The notes under the pieces are model-generated. The model was not told the origin of the DNA, searched no databases, and was given only the letters and a program-made list of their open reading frames with translations. DNA of 64,000 bases, taken from Gossypium raimondii (taxonomy: Eukaryota; Streptophyta; Magnoliopsida; Malvales; Malvaceae). The stretch's first letter is position 1. The number at the start of each line of letters is the position of its first letter. Of this stretch, positions 56,850 to 64,000 are shown in pieces. A program made the translations under genes and the position numbers. Location of the stretch: the NCBI RefSeq assembly GCF_025698545.1, contig NC_068569.1:7378001-7442000 (forward strand), read 5' to 3'.

Positions 56850-59582
56850 ATGGAGAAGGAAGTCGGCAACGGGTGTTCTTCTCTTGCTTACAAGCTTTTA
56901 TTCTCATGCCCTTTCGGTCTGTCTCAGCCACAGGTTTTTAACTTTCTCTAGTTTATTCTCTTTTTATGCATTTACATTTGCTTTAATGTTTCATTTATTA
57001 TGCCTTTATTTGTTTGTTTGGGTGGATGAAGCTGTCCGCAGTTTTCGATGAATCATACGATAGAATTCCTCATTCAGACTCGAATTTGGAGAATTCCATT
57101 TCTCAGGTAAACTTTGAAGTTTTCAAGTTTTTTGGAAGTCGAGTTGTTCAAAATTTTTTTTAACCTTAAATATGTTTTTGGTTTGCTTAGATATGGGATC
57201 AGAGGGTTCAGAAAAATGGATCTTTATTCAATGGCAAGAAATTTAGGGTATGATCTGATCTAATTTAATCTTGTTTTTCTCTTAAATTTGTGCCCCCCCC
57301 CACATAAACTTTTAGGGGCACACTTTTGAGATGCAGCAAAAGAAAACTTGACCCCATTTTTGTATTGATGGGGAAAAAACCCAAGATGAGGATGCTTCAA
57401 CATTTGCCAAGTTATTTCATTTGAATGAATTTTGTTCAAATTAGCATTCATTATTGTTGTCACTACTGATAATTTTTACAGTATGGAGGCTATAGTCAGA
57501 AGAGTGGAGATGGATCAAAGAAAGAGTCTTATGTATGCCTCCACCTTGGGTTGACAGATTATAGGTCTCTCTCTCACTCTATTTGTTTATGCATGCATTT
57601 TTGCCCAACATACCTTCTGGATTTAAATTGCAACCAATATAGCATTTTTTGCCATGTTGCTTGTGTAGCATTTATCACGGTTATGGATGTTATCATGATC
57701 AATTGCCATAAATATAGGAGAACCCAAATAAAAATAATAATGATAAAAGAACATTTACTTTATCATATCTTATTGATGTTTTTTTTTTTTATGTAATAAT
57801 GATTCAACACCTCTACATGTTACCAGAACTTTTGTGGGGACAAACTTGAATCCTTCATGGGAAAAATTCTTGGTTGCATCAGAAGGTATCTCAATGCGAA
57901 TTTACGATATCATCTGCAGATGAGATTCTTTCTCCTTCTTGTTAGCAGTTAACACAAATTTATATATACTATAGCTGGCAAATACTTTTATTTGCCCCAT
58001 TATGCCTAAAACAATATAACAGTTTTAGCTCTTAAGAGTTCGCTCAGTGCCCTTTACAACACTTGGCTGAAGTTTTAACTTTAATCTTACAAACACGGTT
58101 GCAACCTTCTGATTGTTTATACATGCGAGATTCTGAATCTCTTGACCATTATCAGTATTTTTCTGCAGATGACCCAACACAGTGTCGACACACCTCGAGC
58201 CCTCTAGGTAATGGTGCAATTGTGGAGACATCTGACCAAAAAATAGTGCTGCTGCAAAGAAGTAATAATGTTGGCGAATTTCCTGGGCATTTTGTTTTCC
58301 CAGGAGGCCACCCTGAGGTAATACATAATGAAGGGTACACAATAGATCTTACTTTTTGATCCTAAGACCCTGCTTTTCTTTCTCAGATTAATTTAAACTA
58401 CCATGTTTTATCTGCATTAGTTGGTGTATCTTTGTACTTTTGCTTTTACAGCCACAAGAAGTTGGCATAGAAACCCACGAGTACTGCAAGTGCTCGAAAG
58501 ATTCTGAGCTTGTTAATAAAAAGGTTTCTCAGGAGATGTTCGAAAGCATCATCCGTGAAGTTGTTGAGGAAATTGGAGTACCAGCTACATCCTTGGTAAG
58601 CGCAGTCACTTTGTTGTTGGTGCTGCTTCCTTTTGTTAATGGTTGTGAAATTGGGGGTAGTTTGAATTGTCCATAATATCTAGAATACAGAGCTCTGTTA
58701 ATCATTTTTTTGATAAAGGACACAGGTCGAAGAAAATAAATATTTAAACCTCATAACTCTTTAGGTCTGAGATTCGGAATAGGCGATTTATTATCTGGTC
58801 CTTGGTATGAGACCCTTCTTTTAGATGATATACATTTTGTTACCCAGATTTGAGGTAAGTGTTGGATATGAGGATGTGTATTACACAAGTTTTAAATTTT
58901 CAGTTATAATTTATACCCCATACCCATATACGGATTTGGTTACTCTAGGGAACATGAAGAGTCCCGATAACATAAACAATAATGACATTTTTTCAAAAAA
59001 TCCCGTTATAAATTCATCTTGAGATAGTTGACAAACAACTTTGTTATTTCCAGATGCTTTCATTCCAGTTTCTTCTTTTGCTTGCAGTCAGATCCTCTTT
59101 TTATCGGCATATCCCGCAGGGTCTTGAATGTTAGACCAGCTATCTTTTTCTTTATTAAATGCAGTCTTGAATCAAAAGAAATCCATCAACTGTATTCTAA
59201 GGCACAAGATGGCTATGAATCCACTCAACTTTATACAGTCTCAATGGTAAGTCTTTTCCTTCTTGCTTTTTCTTCTGGTAAATTTTGGTAGGACTGGAAG
59301 TTGATTGGATTGCTTTCTTCCCCTCTACCTAGACACAAAACTAACATGTCATGTGAAGAATAACTAAAAAACGACATATAGCTAGTGAATACAACACAAT
59401 TACATGAACATGTCAAAGTTTATATAACACAAATACAGACCCATTTTTTTCCCCTCAAATGTTGAATACTGCGTTTTGATGATCAGATTGAAGTAGAGCA
59501 TATGACATCAAAAATGCCTGGCTGTCATCAAGGGGGATTTGCTCTCTATAAGCTAATGGTTGAAGCATTGAAGAAGAACTGA
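56850..59582 (+). CDS. NUDT9: Nudix hydrolase 9 (NUDT9/NUDT22-like)
   Basis: Nine exons with GT-AG introns: 56850-56933, 57032-57106, 57191-57247, 57482-57564, 57827-57885, 58169-58317, 58452-58595, 59088-59246, 59487-59582. They give 301 residues in one frame. The order is MEKEVGNGCSSLAYKLLFSC, FDESYDRIPHSDSNLENSIS, IWDQRVQ, GKKFRYGGY, CLHLGLTDYRTFVGTN and DPTQCRHTSSPLGNGAIVET. Then GEFPGHFVFPGGHPE is followed, after about 35 residues, by REVVEEIGV. These two pieces together form a Nudix box split by an insertion, the form also found in human NUDT22, a UDP-glucose hydrolase. The substrate is thus probably a nucleoside diphosphate sugar, by family inference. The end is MPGCHQGGFALYKLMVEALK. 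The symbol follows Arabidopsis NUDT9; it is not the human NUDT9 orthologue. Confidence 0.93.
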
Positions 59583-60805
59583 TGATAGTTCATTGCTGCT
59601 GCTCTCTTCGATTTCAAATTTCTACTCTTCTATATATGTTTCCATCTTAGATTTCAAAGCAATAACATCGAGTTCACAAAATTTGATGTAACTATAACAT
59701 CATTTTAATTGCTTTCAAGGAAATTCCAGGCTAATTGTAAGCAGTGTGATATGTTGTATAGAAAATCAGAGGAGTTATTTATTGTATTGTGGGGATTTCT
59801 TTCTGTTGGACATTTTCATTCCAACTTACATGTAATTTGAAAGTCTTGCAGGTTTAACAGAAAGAAGGTTTAGGGGCCAATTCAAGCATCTTGTATTTAA
59901 CAAACAATATCTTATCTTGAACAAGCAGGTTCGGGGTTTGAATCGCAACTTCATTCAATTTCATGACCAAAAAGGAAATCTGTCTTGATTAAGTTTTTGA
60001 TGAACTACTTCAGATGACAAAGTTACGGGTGAGTGAATATAATTATAATCATTATGCAATAAAAGAATAACAGTAGTAAAAGAAAAGATGAAAGGAAACT
60101 AAAAGAGTAGAAGGTTAAGGTAAGTAAATAACTAAATATTATTTCACTTGGATGGTTAAAATTAGCAAATAAAATGAAAGTAAATAATTTTAACCATCTT
60201 TAGCAGTTAAAAAGCTCAACTTTTCATAAAAAAAATGTACAAAAGGTGATGATAAAAAGAATTTTAAATTGGGATAAATAAAATATTTAATTTCCATTAT
60301 GTTATCTTACTTGAATTACAAAAAAAGTAATTATTCTTAATATTGGGATGAATTTTTAAATTTCACAAACAGAGAATTTTTTATATATATATATATATAT
60401 ATTTTTTTTTTTACTATACCTCCATTTGCATGTCACCTCTCAATTTTGCTTGAAGTCCAGTAAGAATGTATGAAATAATTTTTAAGAGAATCTAGAAAAT
60501 GTTTTTCTTTTCTTCGTTACTCCAATTCAATAAAAGGGTAAAGCAAAAATGTTATGAACTAAATGGGAAGATTAAAATGGGCCTCCATCGAAGCCTAAAT
60601 CAAGCAAATGAGATCCAGGAATGTTTTGTTTTATGGCCTTTTAGGCCCAAAAGCTTTAGCAGAAAACAAAACAAAACAGAACAAAATCTTCTTTGTAATT
60701 AACTTCTACTTCCGTTTCAGATCTTTAAGATTTTTGTAAAAACTCATAATAAAACCCTAAGAAAAGCTGATCTTCTTCAGTTGAGTGGAATTTGGAATAG
60801 GAAGA
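59583..60805. other. NUDT9 3' flank, intergenic DNA and UFL1 promoter
   Basis: The first 300 bases are the NUDT9 3' untranslated region. An AT tract lies at 60382-60402. The last 100-200 bases are the UFL1 leader and promoter. No other gene is seen. Confidence 0.5.
60382..60402. repeat. (TA)n microsatellite
   Basis: Alternating T and A for about 20 bases, followed by a T run. Confidence 0.85.
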
Positions 60806-63622
60806 ATGGATGATGAATTACTGGAATTGCAGAGGCAATTCGAGTTTGCACAGCAGGCCAAATCGAGCATCCGATTATCGGAACGGAACGTCGTTGAATT
60901 GGTCCAAAAGCTCCACGAGCTTCGTATCATTGATTTCGAACTTCTCCATACAGTTTCTGGCAAAGAATATATCACTCCCGTAATACTCTGTCTTTATCTC
61001 ATGTTTGGTTAGGAAGAAAAGTATGAACAAAATAAATAAGAAAACACTTTTTTAGGTAGTGATGATTGCTTCTGGATTGTATTATGAATTTTAACGGTTG
61101 TTTGGTTCCCATGAAAATGATGTTAGAAAATGCACGTGATTCCCTCTGGATTGTTGTGTAAAATTTTAGTATCTTTTTGTTGTTATGCATGTATATTTGA
61201 TTTATTACAAGCGGGTTATTTTGAATTTTCTGATCGTCATGGTCTATTGTTTTGTAGGAGCAATTGAGACATGAAATTGCTGGGGAGGTGAAGAAATTAG
61301 GACGTGTTTCATTGATTGATCTTGCGGATACTACTGGGGTGGATTTATATCATGTTGAGAAGCAAGCTCAGCATGTAGTATCGGAGGATCCAGGGCTCAT
61401 GTTGATTCAGGGGGAAATTATATCACAATCTTATTGGGATTCTGTAGCTGAAGAAATCAATGAGAGACTGCAGGAATGCAGTCAAATTGCTTTAGCTGAG
61501 CTGGCTGCACAGTTACATGTTGGCTCTGAGTTGGTGGCATCTGTCTTGGAGCCTCGCCTAGGGACTTTGGTAGCTTACTTTCCTTGTAAATACTTTTGGG
61601 AAACTGGAGGAAGAACTTTCTTGATAGTTTTTTTTTTCCTACTTGGTCTGCTAGGTGAAAGGTAGGCTTGAAGGTGGGCAATTGTACACACCTGCATATA
61701 TAGCTCGTGTCAGTGCCATGGTTCGTGGTGCTTCCAGGGGTATCACAGTACCAACGAATTTGTCTGTTTTGTGGAGCTCTTTGCAGCAGCTGTTACAAGA
61801 AATGGAAGGAGCCACTGGTTTAGCAGTTGAAGGTTCATTCTTCCAATCCCTTTTTAATGGGCTGGTTAAGAAAGGCGAGGTTCTTGGTACACTTCGTGCA
61901 GGAATTCATTGGACTCCAACTGTATGTAATATGAGCTTTTTCTTTGATGTTTGTCTGGATTTACATTGTATAATAAACAAATTCTAATGGCTTACAAAGT
62001 CCTCTGTTGATACTAATTTCTAGCCTAGTTGTGACTTAACTGAAAGGTAGCTTCTTTGCAGTTTCCTCAAAGGCACCAGTTTGGAAATTTAAGAATTGAT
62101 TGATTTAAACTGCAAGATGATTACTTTTTAATGAATATTTTCCTTGCTCATGTTAAGGAGTACTACTAGTCAACATGTAAAGCTGCTTCAATTCTTTTAT
62201 TTTATTTTCTATCCTAGTAAACTCTGAAAACTCACCAAAGAAATAGGGTTATAGGATTGCAGAAATAGGGGAATTTGCTGAGAGTGCAAGTTTATCTTCT
62301 GAAGAAATCCAAGCATATTAAACATTTTCTTTTACAAGCTTTTAATACTTAAGTGTGATCATGTAACAGGTTTTCGCTATTGCTCAAAAGGAGTGTGTTG
62401 ATTCTTTCTTCTCACAGGTCTGTTTCCTTACTCTTTGGATTTATTTTTAATTTTATTTGATATTTAGATGCATATACAGAGGTATTGCATGCATCTCATA
62501 TGGTGTGTCTCCTAAGGCTGTCTGTTGATGTACTTTTGTGATGGTTCTGGTTCTTCATATTAATTCTACCCCTCTTCCCCTGAAGCCTGTTATTTTTTGT
62601 GATGTATGGTTCTACAGCTGTATCCAAGAAGGCTGTAGCCTGTAGTCAAACAAATGTTTAGTCCTTGGTAGTTCACTAGACTTTTGCATCCTAGGTCATT
62701 TAAATAAAAAATAAATCTATCAATGTTACATCACATGCATTTCATTCGAAGTTTCATTTACAGTTCCAGATTATCAAGTGTAACTGTGCATAATCTGTGG
62801 TCTATCATATTTAAAAGTGTCACTGAGTTTTATCTTTAATTATGTTCTCTTTGCATGTTAGATAAACATTGATGTGTTATATTCCTCATTGTTCCCTTTT
62901 TCTTACAGAACTCTTTTATCAGCTATGACACTCTGCATAAACTTGGAATTTCCCAGCCTATTCAGTACTTGCAGGTAATGTATTGCATACACGATAAACA
63001 GATTGTGTAGTGATTACGCCACATTTGTTGATTTACTATGGTTTTTATTTAATTAAAACTTGGTTGTATGCTCCAATTTAGCCCAGATTTCCTGAAGGCA
63101 TACCACTAGTTACAGCATTTGTTCACCCTTCAATGATTGAGATGTTGGATGCTGCTATTGAGGATGCAGTTGAACGTGGTAGCTGGTAAGACCTACAAAT
63201 AAGTGTTCATAATTTGTGACCATGTAATTTGTATGTTCAGGAATATGCATCTGAGGATGACATTTAGATTTGCATAAAGAATGTTTGTAAAGTGTTTCAA
63301 CATGATTTTATTGTATTTTGTGTGTCAAGGTCCTTTTTCTTTTTGATTTCTCTATCCCTGGTCTAATTGAATTGGATACTGCAGGCTTGATTCTCTTTCT
63401 TTATTGCCCACATCTTTTGGAGCCCAAGATGCATCTAAGATTTTGTCCCTTTCCCCTTCTGTTCAGTCAGCACTCAAGGTAACGTGTTACCCCTTGTGTG
63501 TTGATCATATACTTCCTTTTTATTATATGTGTATTTCATATAGATTTATTTCATGTTTATTTCAGGCTAATAAGGCACTCATCGTAGGGGATTCCTATTT
63601 ATTTAGCAGCAGCTTTGTGAAG
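60806..63622 (+). CDS. UFL1: E3 UFM1-protein ligase 1 (UFL1), 5' part
   Basis: UFL1 attaches the ubiquitin-like UFM1 to ER and ribosomal targets (in animals, uL24 and regulators at the ER), together with DDRGK1. Eight exons are visible: 60806-60979, 61258-61569, 61655-61921, 62370-62417, 62909-62974, 63082-63185, 63385-63478, 63566-63622. They encode 374 residues in one frame; the rest of the roughly 800-residue protein lies beyond the window. The start MDDELLELQRQFEFAQQAKS is followed by NVVELVQKLHELRIIDFELL and RHEIAGEVKKLGRVSLIDLA. Repeated winged-helix segments follow (ERLQECSQIALAELAAQL; GQLYTPAYIARVSAMVRGA), typical of the UFL1 N-terminus. The family has no RING or HECT domain and no catalytic cysteine. 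Each splice junction keeps the frame. Confidence 0.94.
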
Positions 63623-64000
63623 GTAGGACTTTTGAGTTGATTTGTGTAAGTATTTCAAATTAGTTAAAGAAATTAATCTTTACAAGCACGCCTAATATCA
63701 AAAAGTATCTATATCTGCCTACCACGTAAGTCTACCATTATTTATTCCCAACAAGTAGTTTCTGAGTGGGACTGGCATATTTGGTCAGATTGATGCAATT
63801 TGCCACCTATGGTTTCAATTGAAAAGCAATGTAATGAGGAGTCAGAGATGTTAGTTTTGGTCATTAATAGTTTTAGCTGTGGTGTCTTGCATGGCAGCTG
63901 AATCTTAATAGCAGTCCAGCTGATTTGTTGCAAATTTGTGGTGGAAGAAGAAAATAGTTTTATCATTTGAATCTGACGATAGAAAAATTTCTTTTTCCAA
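63623..64000 (+). other. UFL1 intron 8, cut by the window edge
   Basis: GT donor at 63623. No further UFL1 coding exon is recognisable before the window ends, so the intron continues or the next exon starts beyond 64000. Confidence 0.6.

Noticed and set aside
58063-58359. Open frame covering NUDT9 exon 6 with an extra N-terminal part
   Set aside because: The first part is intron 5 and the end runs into intron 6; splice sites and frame support exon 6 as 58169-58317.
5582-59582. A UDP-sugar gene cluster linking the transporter (5.6 kb) and the NUDT9-like hydrolase (56.9 kb)
   Set aside because: They are 48 kb apart with unrelated genes and transposons between; co-location is most simply chance.

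Overview
This is a plant nuclear genome window, most likely from cotton (Gossypium) or a close Malvaceae relative. The evidence for a plant is AT-rich DNA, genes with many short exons and GT-AG introns, and plant-only families (TIP aquaporin, KCS elongase, EXO70, NaKR-type HMA protein). Cotton is an inference, based on long gypsy-type LTRs that start TGTAA and end GTTACA and carry the motif cacacggcctgagacacggg, which I associate with cotton repeats.

I could build eight protein-coding gene models exon by exon, two of them cut by the window edges, plus one tRNA. Left part, 1-18.4 kb: first exon of a tonoplast aquaporin (minus); RPL23A (uL23, minus) divergent from an ER UDP-glucose/UDP-galactose transporter of the UTR1/UTR3 type (plus); tRNA-His(GTG) just upstream of the recombination gene RAD51D (plus); and a sodium-potassium-root-defective-like HMA protein (minus). 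Middle: a single-exon EXO70 exocyst gene (27.2-29.1 kb) and a single-exon 3-ketoacyl-CoA synthase of the KCS12 type (45.6-47.0 kb). Right: a nine-exon NUDT9-like Nudix hydrolase (56.9-59.6 kb) and the 5' two thirds of UFL1, the UFM1 E3 ligase (60.8 kb to beyond the edge).

The space between is mostly transposon-derived. Around RAD51D lie two large foldback elements, one (15.2-16.3 kb) a near-complete palindrome with a 9-bp target duplication. At 29.9-34.2 kb a decayed LINE with an inverted 5' piece was split by a short copia element that keeps both LTRs and its target duplication, and by a GC-rich inverted-repeat element. At 37.5-44.3 kb there is a nested stack of LTRs. At 47.7-53.8 kb there is a gag fragment, a shortened LTR, and a 2.7-kb solo LTR with a perfect target duplication.

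The genes are ordinary housekeeping and plant-specific genes and do not form a pathway. UTR-type transport, UFL1 and EXO70 all touch the endomembrane system, but nothing in the sequence ties them together. I found no undescribed biological system. The most interesting items are the foldback elements, the nested insertions with readable target duplications, the split Nudix box, the tRNA next to RAD51D, and one small orphan exon-like reading frame at 35.7-35.8 kb.
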